A DNA stretch of 64,000 nt from contig NZ_CP030048.1 in assembly GCF_015291665.1 (NCBI RefSeq), positions 868,001 to 932,000 of the forward strand, in the 5' to 3' direction. Below the pieces are notes generated by a model, which made no database searches, was not told where the DNA came from, and saw only the letters and a list, made by a program, of their open reading frames with translations. This DNA is from Bradyrhizobium sp. CCBAU 53338. GTDB taxonomy: Bacteria > Pseudomonadota > Alphaproteobacteria > Rhizobiales > Xanthobacteraceae. The position numbers were made by a program, and so were the translations under genes. Numbering within the stretch: position 1 is the first letter of the stretch; each line of letters begins with the position of its first letter. Positions 8,701-17,096 of the stretch are shown piece after piece.

Positions 8701-9585
8701 ATGACGATTGCGGTTTCGATCCTGCCCGAGCAGCAGCTCGCCGCCCTCAACGCCGCCTATGGCAAGGCGGTCGCGCGCAAGCGCCTGCGGGTGCTGGGGG
8801 GGCTTGTCGTGTTCGTCGCCGCGCTGATCGTGGCCTCGATCGGCGCCGAAGTGAACTTGCACACCCTCTTCACCTATTTCGGCAACTTCGTCAGCTATTT
8901 CGACCGCATCCTCACCCTCGACAGCGGGCAGCGGGTCTGGACCAATTTCGGCGAATGGTTCTGGGGCTTGCGCAACTGGCTCAAACTGCTCGGCGAGACG
9001 CTGCTGATCAGCTATGTCGGCACGATGATCGGTGCGGTACTTGCCTTTGGGCTCAACTTCCTCGCGGCCGAGAACACCGCGCCCGCGGCTTGGCTGCGCT
9101 TCACGGTCCGTCGCCTGCTCGAATTCGCCCGCACTGTTCCCGGCATAGTCTTTGCGCTGATCTTCGTCATTGCGTTCGGCCTCGGGCCGATGGCGGGCGT
9201 GCTCGCGATCGCGATCCACTCCACCGGCGCGCTCGGCAAGCTGTTTTCGGAGATCGTCGAGAACGCCGACATGAAGCCGGTCGAAGGCATTCGCTCCACC
9301 GGCGCGAGCTGGATCTCCTGCATGCGCTTCGCGATCCTGCCGCAGGTCTCGGCTGGCTATGCCAGCTACGCGCTGCTGCGCTTCGAGATCAACGTGCGCG
9401 AGGCCTCGGTGATGGGCTTCGTCGGCGCCGGCGGCATCGGGCAGGAATTCATCGTCGCGATCCGCAAGTTCTACTACTCCGACGTCAGCGCGATCCTCGT
9501 GACCATCATCGTCACGGTCTTCCTGATCGACATCACGACCGGCTGGGTACGCGGTCGCCTGTTCGGCAAGGAGGCGCGGAATTGA
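8701..9585 (+). CDS. phnE: phosphonate ABC transporter permease PhnE (first copy)
   Basis: This is an inner-membrane permease of the PhnCDE importer, 294 residues with several predicted membrane helices. The binding-protein-dependent transport signature is at the end of the family domain: EINVREASVMGFVGAGGIGQEF. The N-terminal cytoplasmic segment leads to a first helix at VLGGLVVFVAALIVASIG. The ATG at 8701 follows the hairpin after phnD. Its stop overlaps the TTG start of a second permease gene, so two different PhnE proteins probably form a heterodimeric channel. Confidence 0.93.
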   Translation: MTIAVSILPEQQLAALNAAYGKAVARKRLRVLGGLVVFVAALIVASIGAEVNLHTLFTYFGNFVSYFDRILTLDSGQRVWTNFGEWFWGLRNWLKLLGETLLISYVGTMIGAVLAFGLNFLAAENTAPAAWLRFTVRRLLEFARTVPGIVFALIFVIAFGLGPMAGVLAIAIHSTGALGKLFSEIVENADMKPVEGIRSTGASWISCMRFAILPQVSAGYASYALLRFEINVREASVMGFVGAGGIGQEFIVAIRKFYYSDVSAILVTIIVTVFLIDITTGWVRGRLFGKEARN

Positions 9586-10430
9586 GCAAGCCGCAGGACA
9601 TCGACACCGCAGAGATCCGCGCGCGCTATCCCGGTGTCTTCAATCGTCCCGCATCGGCGCGCCTGGCGACGCCGGCGATGCTCATCGCCGCAATGGCCAT
9701 TTTCGGCTATGGCCTGGTCGATCTCGAGTTCTCGCCGTCGCGCTTCATCTCGGGGCTGAGCCAGCTCGGCTGGATCAGCGTGATGATGATGCCGCCGGAT
9801 CCCGGTTCGTCGCTGCCGCTCTATCTGAAGGCGTTGGGCGAGACCCTGTCGATCGCGCTGCTCGGCACCACGCTCGCCGCAGTGCTCGCGCTGCCGGTCA
9901 GCCTGTTCGCGGCGCGCAATGTCGTGCCGTCGATCTTTCTCCGCTTTCCGGTGCGGCGCTTCCTCGATTCGATTCGCGGCGTCGATACGTTGATCTGGGC
10001 GCTGGTCTGGATCAACGTGGTCGGGCTCGGCCCGTTCGCCGGCGTGCTCGCCATCGCGGTGTCGGATTTCGGCGCGTTCGGAAAGCTGTTCTCGGAGGCA
10101 ATCGAAGGCGCCGACCAGAAGCAGGTCGAGGGCATCCGCGCCTCCGGCGGCAGCGCGCTGCACGAGATCCGCTTCGGCCTCTTGCCGCAGGTGTTGCCCG
10201 TCATCGCCGGCCAGGTGCTCTATTTCATCGAATCAAACACGCGCTCGGCCACCATCATCGGCATCGTCGGCGCCGGCGGCATCGGCCTCCAACTCGCCGA
10301 ACAGATCCGCGTGCTGGAATGGCAGAAGGTGTCGTTCCTGATCCTGATGATCCTGGTCGCCGTCGCCGCGATCGATTTCGTCTCGGGCAAGCTGCGTTTT
10401 GCGATCATCGGAAAACGGGCGGTGGCCTGA
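9582..10430 (+). CDS. phnE: phosphonate ABC transporter permease PhnE (second copy)
   Basis: This is the second permease of the importer, 282 residues, homologous to the preceding gene. The TTG start at 9582 overlaps the upstream TGA in the sequence TTGA, a typical translationally coupled arrangement, and gives MSKPQDIDTAEIRARYPGVF. The permease signature reads ESNTRSATIIGIVGAGGIGL. Compared with the first copy it has a longer N-terminal region before the channel helices. An inverted repeat CCCCGC-TT-GCGGGG (10443-10456) follows the stop but lacks a U-run. Heterodimeric PhnE pairs are known in alphaproteobacteria. Confidence 0.92.
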   Translation: MSKPQDIDTAEIRARYPGVFNRPASARLATPAMLIAAMAIFGYGLVDLEFSPSRFISGLSQLGWISVMMMPPDPGSSLPLYLKALGETLSIALLGTTLAAVLALPVSLFAARNVVPSIFLRFPVRRFLDSIRGVDTLIWALVWINVVGLGPFAGVLAIAVSDFGAFGKLFSEAIEGADQKQVEGIRASGGSALHEIRFGLLPQVLPVIAGQVLYFIESNTRSATIIGIVGAGGIGLQLAEQIRVLEWQKVSFLILMILVAVAAIDFVSGKLRFAIIGKRAVA

Positions 10431-10509
10431 TTCCTCGCCTCGCCCCGCTTGCGGGGACTCTCCGCGAGTCCATCTCTCAAATGACTGCGAGGGAGAGTAG
10501 GCGACCCGC

Positions 10510-11238
10510 CTACGGCTCCACCACAAACTCCACCCGCTCCGCCGCAAAGCGCGAATGCTTGGTCACCAGCGGCTTGCCCTGGAGATCGAGGTCCGTCGCG
10601 TCAACCACCAGGATCGGCCGTCCCAGCGGCAGGTCGAGCCGTACGGCATCGGTGGCATCGACGATGCCGGCAGTGATCCTCGTAGCGCCGCGGCGGTAGT
10701 CGCTGATGCCGTAATGCTCGAGCATCCTCGTCATCGAGCGCGTGGCCGAAAACACCGTGCCTGCGCCCGGAAACCGCTCCGCCGAGAGCCATGTGGTGGA
10801 GACGCAGATCGGCGTGCGGTCGGCCAGGCGAATGGCCTCGATCCGCACCAGCGGTGCGCCGGTCTTCAAGCCCAGCTCGCGAGCGAGCTCGCGGGTTGCG
10901 ACGTCCTCTGACGCCTCGATCATCCGACCGTGCGGCTCCCGGCCTTCGGCTCCGACGATCTCGGAGAAGCGCGTGCGCGAGCGCAAGGGATAAGCGAGTT
11001 TCTGCGCCTCGACATAGGTTCCGCTGCCGCGTTCGGCGCGCACGATGCCGCGTTCCGCAAGCGCCGCCAACGCGCGCCGCACGGTGTGCCTGTTGACACG
11101 ATAGGTTTCGGCGATCTCCATCTCGCCTGGTAATTTGTCGCCGGCGGCGAAGCGGCCATCGGCAATGCCGCGCTCGATGCCGTCGGCAACGAGGCGCCAC
11201 AGCGCGACGCCCGAGGAGGCGGTGTCCTGCATGCTCAT
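10510..11238 (-). CDS. phnF: GntR/UTRA-family transcriptional regulator PhnF
   Basis: This 242-residue regulator has an N-terminal winged helix at about residues 15-78 (ETYRVNRHTVRRALAAL, then the wing ERGSGTYVEA) and a C-terminal UTRA ligand domain at about 95-238. It is divergent from phnGHIJKLMN, and a perfect 30-bp palindrome lies between the two genes in the phnG promoter. By analogy with other PhnF proteins it should repress the C-P lyase operon and release it when a phosphonate-pathway ligand binds the UTRA domain. The ligand is not known from the sequence. A Pho-box array between the genes suggests that PhoB is the positive regulator. Confidence 0.9.
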   Translation of the reverse strand: MSMQDTASSGVALWRLVADGIERGIADGRFAAGDKLPGEMEIAETYRVNRHTVRRALAALAERGIVRAERGSGTYVEAQKLAYPLRSRTRFSEIVGAEGREPHGRMIEASEDVATRELARELGLKTGAPLVRIEAIRLADRTPICVSTTWLSAERFPGAGTVFSATRSMTRMLEHYGISDYRRGATRITAGIVDATDAVRLDLPLGRPILVVDATDLDLQGKPLVTKHSRFAAERVEFVVEP

Positions 11239-11260
11239 GTCGGCGGTCAGCCTAGCCCAG

Positions 11261-11289
11261 AAATCATGCGTTTGTCACGAAACAGTCAT
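11261..11289 (+). promoter_or_regulatory. Pho box upstream of phnG
   Basis: Half-sites AAATCAT (11261-11267), TTGTCAC (11272-11278) and CAGTCAT (11283-11289) repeat with an exact 11-bp period and resemble CTGTCAT. The last unit ends 22 bp before a TATTAT element (11312-11317) that could be the -10 of the phnG promoter. This is the layout expected for PhoB-activated transcription. Confidence 0.65.
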
Positions 11290-11301
11290 GGCGCTTCCGT
11301 A

Positions 11302-11331
11302 TCAAGTTGTCTATTATCATAGACAACTTGA
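11302..11331 (+). promoter_or_regulatory. perfect palindromic operator, probable PhnF binding site
   Basis: TCAAGTTGTCTAT (11302-11314) and ATAGACAACTTGA (11319-11331) are perfect inverted 13-bp arms separated by TATC. The core TTGTCTAT..ATAGACAA has the symmetry of GntR/HutC-type operators. It covers the likely -10 element TATTAT at 11312-11317, so a bound repressor would block RNA polymerase. It lies 24 bp before the chosen phnG start. Confidence 0.8.
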
Positions 11332-11354
11332 ATTCGGCAAGTTCGGTGGATTCG

Positions 11355-11810
11355 TTGAACCAGCACAGCAACCAGCAAGCGCAGCGTCAGGCCGCCATGG
11401 CCGTGCTGGCGCACGCGGAGGCGGGCGAGATCGCCGCCCGTCTCCGCACGATTCCCTTGCCCGGCCATCAGGATCTGCGCGAACCGGAGAACGGTCTGGT
11501 CATGCTGCGCGGCCGGGTCGGCGGCGACGGCGCGCCGTTCAATCTCGGCGAAGCCACGGTGTCGCGCGCAGCCGTGCGCCTTGCCAGCGGTGAGGTCGGG
11601 TTCGGCTATGCGCTCGGACGCGACGGCGAGAAGGCGCGGCTGATCGCCCTGTGCGACGCGCTGGTGCAGTCGCGTGATTTTGGCGCGGCGATCGAGCGCG
11701 AGGTAATCGCACCGTTGCGCGAGCAGCTTATGGTCCGGCGCAACCGCGTGGCGGAAGAGACCGCGGCGACGAAGGTTGATTTCTACACCATGGTGCGCGG
11801 TGAGGGGTGA
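11355..11810 (+). CDS. phnG: C-P lyase complex subunit PhnG
   Basis: PhnG is one of the four core subunits (PhnGHIJ) of the carbon-phosphorus lyase complex; with PhnH and PhnI it attaches phosphonate to the ribose of ATP. The segment RQAAMAVLAHAEAGEIAARL aligns with the start of E. coli PhnG, which has about 11 residues before the corresponding MSVLAH. That favours the TTG at 11355 (151 residues, 14 residues before MAVLAH), preceded by GGTGG. A GTG at 11346 is possible. A more upstream TTG at 11307 lies inside the operator palindrome and is unlikely. The gene overlaps nothing and is followed 4 bp later by phnH. Confidence 0.9.
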   Translation: MNQHSNQQAQRQAAMAVLAHAEAGEIAARLRTIPLPGHQDLREPENGLVMLRGRVGGDGAPFNLGEATVSRAAVRLASGEVGFGYALGRDGEKARLIALCDALVQSRDFGAAIEREVIAPLREQLMVRRNRVAEETAATKVDFYTMVRGEG

Positions 11811-11814
11811 GGCC

Positions 11815-12423
11815 ATGACCACGATTGCGGAACTGCCGCCGGGATTCGCCGACAAGGTGTTGTCGGCGCAATCGACCTTTCGCTCGGTCATGGACGCGAT
11901 GGCGCGGCCGGGCTCGGTCCAGCGTATCGTGCCGATGGCGGGAACGCCTGGTACGATGATGCGCGGCACCGCCGCGATCGCGTTGACGCTGTTCGATCAC
12001 GATACGCCTCTCTGGCTCGATCCGCGGATGGCTGAAAGCACCGACGTCTTGAAGTGGCTCAAGTTCCACACCGGTGCGCCCGTGATTCAGGATTCCTCCA
12101 TCGCGGCCTTCGCGCTGATCAGCGATGGTGTGTTGCTGCCCGATCTCGAGCGTTTCGCGCTAGGCACCAACGAATATCCTGATCGTTCCACCACCGTGAT
12201 CGTTCAGGTCGAGAGCCTGGACTCAGGGCCGACCTTCGAGCTCCGCGGTCCCGGCATTGATGGTGTCGCGACGCTCCAGGCCTCGATCAAGCCCTTCGAC
12301 TTGTTCGAGCAGCTCAGCTTCAACGAAACCCTGTTTCCGCGGGGCATCGACCTGGTGCTGGTCGCCGATGATGCCGTGGTAGCGATCCCGCGCACCACCC
12401 GCGTCGTGAGCAGGGGAGGCTGA
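11815..12423 (+). CDS. phnH: C-P lyase complex subunit PhnH
   Basis: PhnH is a core C-P lyase subunit with a PLP-transferase-like fold but no PLP. This protein has 202 residues, near the usual 195-200. It begins MTTIAELPPGFADKVLSAQ, followed by TFRSVMDAMARPG, a characteristic PhnH opening. The ATG at 11815 has the sequence GAGGGGTGAGGCC upstream, which supplies a ribosome binding site. It lies 4 bp after phnG and 3 bp before phnI, so the three genes are tightly coupled. The central motif FDHDTPLWLDP is typical of the family. Confidence 0.93.
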   Translation: MTTIAELPPGFADKVLSAQSTFRSVMDAMARPGSVQRIVPMAGTPGTMMRGTAAIALTLFDHDTPLWLDPRMAESTDVLKWLKFHTGAPVIQDSSIAAFALISDGVLLPDLERFALGTNEYPDRSTTVIVQVESLDSGPTFELRGPGIDGVATLQASIKPFDLFEQLSFNETLFPRGIDLVLVADDAVVAIPRTTRVVSRGG

Positions 12424-12426
12424 CGC

Positions 12427-13542
12427 ATGTATGTCGCAGTCAAAGGCGGCGAACGCGCCATCGAGAACGCCCATCGTCTGCTCGCCAATGCGCGCCGTGG
12501 CGATCAAGCCGTTGCGGAAGTCTCCCTCGACCAGATCTCGGAGCAGCTCGGGCTCGCCGTCGACCGGGTCATGAGCGAAGGCTCGCTCTATGACCGCGAA
12601 CTCGCGGCGCTCGCGATCAAGCAGGCGCGCGGCGATCTGATCGAGGCGATCTTCCTGGTCCGCGCCTTCCGCGCCACCCTGCCGCGCTTCGGCGCCAGCG
12701 AGCCCGTCAACACCGGTGCGATGCGCGTGCAACGGCGGGTGTCCGCGACCTTCAAGGACATTCCGGGTGGCCAGATCCTCGGGCCGACCTTCGACTACAC
12801 GCACCGCCTGCTGGATCCGTCGCTTAGCGAAGGCTTTGTGCCGGAAACGCCGGCGACGTCAGAGGCGTCAACCGCGGCGACGCCGCGCGTGACCGACATT
12901 CTGGGCCGCGACGGGCTGATCGAACCCTCGCCGCAGGCCGAGGAGGGCGCCAGCGTCGGCGATCTCACCCGCGAGCCGCTGAATTTCCCGGCCGACCGCG
13001 ATCTGCGCCTGCAAAATCTCGCACGCGGCGACGAGGGCTTCCTGCTGGCAATGGGCTATTCCACCCAGCGCGGCTATGGCCGCAATCACCCCTTCGTCGG
13101 CGAGATACGCTTTGGCGAGGTCGAGGTCGAATTCGCTGCCGAAGACGTCGGCTTTGCCGTGCCGCTCGGCGCGATCGAGCTCACTGAGTGCCAGATGGTC
13201 AACCAGTTCAAGGGCTCCGCAACGGAGGCTCCATGCTTCACCCGCGGCTATGGCCTCGCCTTCGGCCAGAGCGAGCGCAAGGCCATGTCGATGGCGCTGG
13301 TCGACCGGGCGCTGCGTGCCCGCGAGCTTGGAGAAGAGGCCTTGGCCCCGGCGCAAGATGAAGAGTTCGTATTGTCGCATTCGGACAATGTCCAGGCGAC
13401 CGGCTTCGTCGAGCATCTGAAGCTGCCGCATTATGTCGACTTCCAGTCCGAGCTCGGTCTGCTCCGCAAGCTCCGCAAGGAATTTGCCGAAGCCTCTCCT
13501 GAAGCCAATGCGACCGACGCCATGAAGGAGGCCGCGGAATGA
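12427..13542 (+). CDS. phnI: C-P lyase complex subunit PhnI
   Basis: PhnI is the core subunit that, with PhnG and PhnH, catalyses nucleophilic displacement of adenine from ATP by a phosphonate. Alone the family can act as a purine nucleosidase. The protein has 371 residues against 354 in E. coli. The start MYVAVKGGERAIENAHRLL is the family hallmark. Later motifs include QIARGDEG-like LARGDEGFLLAMGYSTQRGY and the C-terminal HSDNVQATGFVEHLKLPHYV. The stop overlaps the start of phnJ in the sequence ATGA. Confidence 0.95.
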   Translation: MYVAVKGGERAIENAHRLLANARRGDQAVAEVSLDQISEQLGLAVDRVMSEGSLYDRELAALAIKQARGDLIEAIFLVRAFRATLPRFGASEPVNTGAMRVQRRVSATFKDIPGGQILGPTFDYTHRLLDPSLSEGFVPETPATSEASTAATPRVTDILGRDGLIEPSPQAEEGASVGDLTREPLNFPADRDLRLQNLARGDEGFLLAMGYSTQRGYGRNHPFVGEIRFGEVEVEFAAEDVGFAVPLGAIELTECQMVNQFKGSATEAPCFTRGYGLAFGQSERKAMSMALVDRALRARELGEEALAPAQDEEFVLSHSDNVQATGFVEHLKLPHYVDFQSELGLLRKLRKEFAEASPEANATDAMKEAAE

Positions 13543-14435
13543 ACGCGCCCGCCTACAATTTCGCCTATCTGGACGAACAGACCAAGCGGATGATCCGCCG
13601 CGCGATCCTGAAGGCGATCGCGATCCCCGGCTATCAGGTGCCGTTCGCCAGCCGCGAAATGCCGATGCCCTATGGCTGGGGCACCGGCGGCGTGCAGGTA
13701 ACGGCCGCGATCCTCGGACCGCAGGACGTGCTGAAGGTGATCGACCAGGGTTCGGACGACACCACCAACGCGATCTCGATCCGCAAATTCTTCGCCAAGA
13801 CCGCCGGTGTCGCCACCACGACCTCGACCGACGAGGCGACCGTCATCCAGACCCGCCACCGCATCCCCGAGACGTCGCTGCACGCGAACCAGGTGCTGGT
13901 CTATCAGGTGCCGATCCCCGAGCCGCTACGCTTCCTCGAACCGCGCGAGACCGAGACGCGGCGCATGCATGCGCTCGCCGAATACGGCCTGATGCACGTG
14001 AAGCTGTACGAGGACATCGCCCGCTTCGGCCACATCGCGACCGCCTACGCCTATCCGGTGAAGGTGAACGCGCGCTACGTGATGGATCCGTCGCCGACGC
14101 CGAAATTCGACAACCTCAAGATGGACAATTCCCCGGCGCTGCAATTGTTCGGCGCCGGTCGCGAGAAGCGCATCTATGCGATCCCCCCCTATACCAAGGT
14201 GTTGTCGCTCGATTTCGAGGATCACCCGTTCGAGCCGTATCGTTTCAACGCGCCATGCGCGCTGTGCGGCGCCGAAAATTCCTACCTCGACGAGATCGTC
14301 ACCGACGACAAGGGCAGCCGCATGTTCGTCTGCTCCGACACCGATTATTGCGAAGGCCGTCAGGCCGACGGTCATCATGGTGCCCTGAGTGCTGCGCCCT
14401 ACAAGGACAAGGCGCAGGGAGAAGCAAATGGCTGA
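13539..14435 (+). CDS. phnJ: C-P lyase PhnJ, radical SAM alpha-D-ribose 1-methylphosphonate 5-phosphate lyase
   Basis: PhnJ is the radical SAM enzyme that cleaves the carbon-phosphorus bond, releasing an alkane and ribose 1,2-cyclic phosphate 5-phosphate. The four conserved cysteines are Cys240, Cys243, Cys265 and Cys271 (PCALC and VCSDTDYC). Their spacing is identical to the E. coli residues 241, 244, 266 and 272 that bind the 4Fe-4S cluster and take part in catalysis. Gly31 in AIPGYQVPF matches the glycyl radical position (Gly32 in E. coli). The 298-residue protein therefore looks fully active. The gene overlaps phnI by 4 bp and phnK by 8 bp. Confidence 0.97.
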   Translation: MNAPAYNFAYLDEQTKRMIRRAILKAIAIPGYQVPFASREMPMPYGWGTGGVQVTAAILGPQDVLKVIDQGSDDTTNAISIRKFFAKTAGVATTTSTDEATVIQTRHRIPETSLHANQVLVYQVPIPEPLRFLEPRETETRRMHALAEYGLMHVKLYEDIARFGHIATAYAYPVKVNARYVMDPSPTPKFDNLKMDNSPALQLFGAGREKRIYAIPPYTKVLSLDFEDHPFEPYRFNAPCALCGAENSYLDEIVTDDKGSRMFVCSDTDYCEGRQADGHHGALSAAPYKDKAQGEANG

Positions 14436-15219
14436 TCTTCTGGAAACCGATCAGCCGCTGCTGATCGCTGAGACCCTCAGCAAGTCCTACGGCCGTATCG
14501 CTGCCTGCCGTGACGTGTCGTTCTCGCTCTATCCAGGCGAGGTGCTGGCGATCGTCGGCGAATCCGGCTCCGGCAAGTCGACGCTGCTGCAGCTGCTGTC
14601 GGGCCAGCTCGCCGCGAGCGGCGGACACGTGCGTTACCGGATGCGCGACGGCGTCACTCGCGATCTTGCCGCACTCGGCGAAGCCGAGCGGCGCCTGTTG
14701 TTCCGCACCGATTGGGGTTTTGTGCATCAGGACCCGGCGCAGGGACTGCGCATGGCGGTTTCGGCCGGTGCCAATGTCGGCGAGCGGCTGATGGCTGTGG
14801 GCTGGAATCACTACGGTCGCATTCGCGAGAGCGCCTCCGACTGGCTGACCCGTGTCGAGATCGACGTCGCGCGCATCGACGATGCGCCGCGGACCTATTC
14901 GGGCGGCATGCGCCAGCGCCTCCAGATCGCGCGCAACCTCGTCACTGGACCTCGACTGGTGTTCATGGACGAGCCGACCGGCGGGCTTGATGTTTCGGTC
15001 CAGGCCCGTCTGCTCGATCTCCTGCGCAATCTCGTCGCCGAACTGCATCTCGCCGTCGTCATCGTCACCCACGATCTCGCGGTTGCACGCCTCTTGTCGC
15101 ATCGCGTGATGGTGATGAAGGGCGGTCGCGTCATCGAGGCGGGTCTCACCGACCAGGTGCTGGACGATCCGCGTGAGCCCTATACCCAGCTCCTCGTCTC
15201 CTCGATTCTGCCGCCATGA
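14428..15219 (+). CDS. phnK: C-P lyase ABC-type ATPase PhnK
   Basis: PhnK is an ABC-type ATPase that docks on the PhnGHIJ core rather than driving transport. The protein has 263 residues. Walker A is GESGSGKST at 44-52, the signature is YSGGMRQRLQIARNL, and Walker B contains LVFMDEPTGGLDV. The ATG at 14428 lies inside the end of phnJ (8-bp overlap), with GGGAGAAGC as ribosome binding site. Its own stop overlaps phnL in ATGA. The insertion around VRYRMRDGVTRDLAALGEAERR is typical of PhnK. Confidence 0.94.
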   Translation: MADLLETDQPLLIAETLSKSYGRIAACRDVSFSLYPGEVLAIVGESGSGKSTLLQLLSGQLAASGGHVRYRMRDGVTRDLAALGEAERRLLFRTDWGFVHQDPAQGLRMAVSAGANVGERLMAVGWNHYGRIRESASDWLTRVEIDVARIDDAPRTYSGGMRQRLQIARNLVTGPRLVFMDEPTGGLDVSVQARLLDLLRNLVAELHLAVVIVTHDLAVARLLSHRVMVMKGGRVIEAGLTDQVLDDPREPYTQLLVSSILPP

Positions 15220-15926
15220 GCCGACCAATGACCGCCATGATCGACATCGCCGACGCCAACAAGACCTTCACGATGCACCTGCAGGGCGGCATCGAGCTGC
15301 CGGTGGTGCGCGGCGTGACCTTTCAGGTTCAGCCGGGCGAGTGTGTCGTGCTCTCGGGGCCATCGGGCGCTGGCAAGTCGTCGATCCTGAAGATGATCTT
15401 CGGCAACTACCGCTGCGATTCCGGCCGGATCGGGATCCGCCATCGCGGCGTGCTGATCGATCTCGCCGCCGCCGAGCCGCGGCAGGTCCTCAACGTCCGC
15501 CGTGCGACCATCGGCTATGTCAGCCAATTTCTGCGGGCGGTGCCGCGGGTTGCGACCATCGACGTCGTTGCCGAGCCGCTGATCGCTGGCGGCCTCAGCC
15601 GGGCTGACGCGCAGGCGCGTGCCGGCGAGCTGTTGCATCGCCTCAACATCCCCGATCGGCTCTGGCAGCTTCCGCCTGCGACGTTCTCCGGCGGCGAGCA
15701 GCAGCGGGTCAACATTGCGCGCGGCTTCATCTCGGACCTCCCGATCCTGCTGCTGGACGAGCCGACCGCCTCGCTCGATGCCGCCAACCGCGCCGTCGTG
15801 GTCGAGCTGGTCGCCGAGAAGAAGCGCCAGGGCGTTGCCATGGTCGCGATTGTGCATGACGACGAAATCCGCCATTTGATTGCCGACCGCATCGTCGACG
15901 TCACCAGCTTCGCCGCCGCGGCCTGA
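15216..15926 (+). CDS. phnL: C-P lyase ABC-type ATPase PhnL
   Basis: PhnL is the second ABC-type ATPase of the C-P lyase system and is needed for phosphonate growth in E. coli. The protein has 236 residues. Walker A is GPSGAGKSS at 48-56, the signature is FSGGEQQRVNIARGF, and Walker B has ILLLDEPTASLD. The sequence VLNVRRATIGYVSQFLRAVPRV is characteristic of PhnL. It overlaps phnK by 4 bp and is followed 12 bp later by phnM with a GGAAGAGGG ribosome binding site. Confidence 0.94.
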   Translation: MSRPMTAMIDIADANKTFTMHLQGGIELPVVRGVTFQVQPGECVVLSGPSGAGKSSILKMIFGNYRCDSGRIGIRHRGVLIDLAAAEPRQVLNVRRATIGYVSQFLRAVPRVATIDVVAEPLIAGGLSRADAQARAGELLHRLNIPDRLWQLPPATFSGGEQQRVNIARGFISDLPILLLDEPTASLDAANRAVVVELVAEKKRQGVAMVAIVHDDEIRHLIADRIVDVTSFAAAA

Positions 15927-15938
15927 AGGAAGAGGGAT

Positions 15939-17096
15939 ATGAACGCCAAGCCGAAGATAACAGTGATCGCCAACGCCAGGCTCGTGCTGGCCGACCGGGT
16001 GATCGAACAGGGCTGGCTGGCTCTCGCGGACGGACGCATTACCGAGATCGGCGAGGGCAGGGCGCCCGCCGGCGCGGAGGATGCCGGCGGCGATCTGATC
16101 ATGCCCGGCCTGATCGAGCTCCACACTGACCACCTCGAAGCGCATTACGTGCCGCGCCCAAAGGTGTTCTGGAATCCGGTCGCGGCTGTCATCTCCTATG
16201 ACGGCCAGCTTGCGACCTCAGGCATCACCACCGTGTTCGATTCGCTCCGGGTCTGGCGCGAGGACGGCGCCGAGGAGGTCGATGGCCGCGCCGGCGTGCT
16301 TGCCGCGGCGATCACCACCGCACGTGACTCGAATCTGCTGCGCGCCGACCACTTCTTGCACCTGCGCTGCGAAATCCCGATGCCGAGCGTGGTCGAAGAG
16401 GCCAAGGAGCTGATCGACCGCCCCGACGTCAAGCTGATGTCGCTGATGGACCACACCCCCGGTCAGCGCCAGTTCCGCGACGAAGTGAAGCTGCGCGACT
16501 ACTACCGCGGCAAGGGCGGCGGCAAGACCGACGCCGAACTCGACGAGCTGTTCGCGAAGCGCTTCGAGTATCAGAAGGCCTATGCCGCGACCAACATGCG
16601 CGAGATCGTTTCGCTGGCGCATCAGTACGGGATTCCGCTGGCAAGCCATGACGACACCACGGAAGAGAACGTCGCTGATGCCGTGCGTGATGGCGTTGCA
16701 GTGGCGGAATTTCCGACCACGATCGAGGCCGCGCGCGGCCTGCACCAGGCCGGCATCGACATCCTGATGGGTGCGCCCAACGTCGTGCGCGGCGGCTCGC
16801 ATTCCGGCAACATCGCCGCGGTCGATCTCGCCCGCGAAGGCCTGCTCGACATCCTGTCGTCTGACTACATCCCGTCCAGCCTGCTGATGGGCGCGCTGCA
16901 ATTGCCTGAGCACGCACCGGCGATCAGCCTGCCGGCGGCCGTTCGCACCGTGACGAAGGCGCCGGCCGATGCGGTCGGCCTCACCGACCGCGGCGAGATC
17001 GCAATCGGCAAGCGCGCCGATCTGATCCGCGTCCACGTCGCCGGCAGCGTCCCGGTGGTGCGCAGCGTCTGGCGCGAAGGGGGCCGCGTCGCATGA
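15939..17096 (+). CDS. phnM: alpha-D-ribose 1-methylphosphonate 5-triphosphate diphosphatase PhnM
   Basis: PhnM is an amidohydrolase that removes pyrophosphate from the 5-triphosphate made by PhnGHI, giving the PhnJ substrate. The 385-residue protein has the metal-site motif LHTDHLE (His62, Asp64), followed by PRPKVFW, which is diagnostic for PhnM. The later motifs MSLMDHTPGQRQF, SHDDTTEEN, MGAPNVVRGGSHSGN and SSDYIPSSLLMG are all intact. It overlaps phnN by 4 bp. A second, interrupted PhnM-like gene at 4806-5999 has HGD instead of HTD at the corresponding site, so the two are diverged rather than recent duplicates. Confidence 0.96.
   Translation: MNAKPKITVIANARLVLADRVIEQGWLALADGRITEIGEGRAPAGAEDAGGDLIMPGLIELHTDHLEAHYVPRPKVFWNPVAAVISYDGQLATSGITTVFDSLRVWREDGAEEVDGRAGVLAAAITTARDSNLLRADHFLHLRCEIPMPSVVEEAKELIDRPDVKLMSLMDHTPGQRQFRDEVKLRDYYRGKGGGKTDAELDELFAKRFEYQKAYAATNMREIVSLAHQYGIPLASHDDTTEENVADAVRDGVAVAEFPTTIEAARGLHQAGIDILMGAPNVVRGGSHSGNIAAVDLAREGLLDILSSDYIPSSLLMGALQLPEHAPAISLPAAVRTVTKAPADAVGLTDRGEIAIGKRADLIRVHVAGSVPVVRSVWREGGRVA

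Noticed and set aside
10443..10500. Inverted repeat CCCCGC-TT-GCGGGG after phnE2 as a terminator
   Set aside because: The stem is short and no T-run follows, so a terminator call is not supported.
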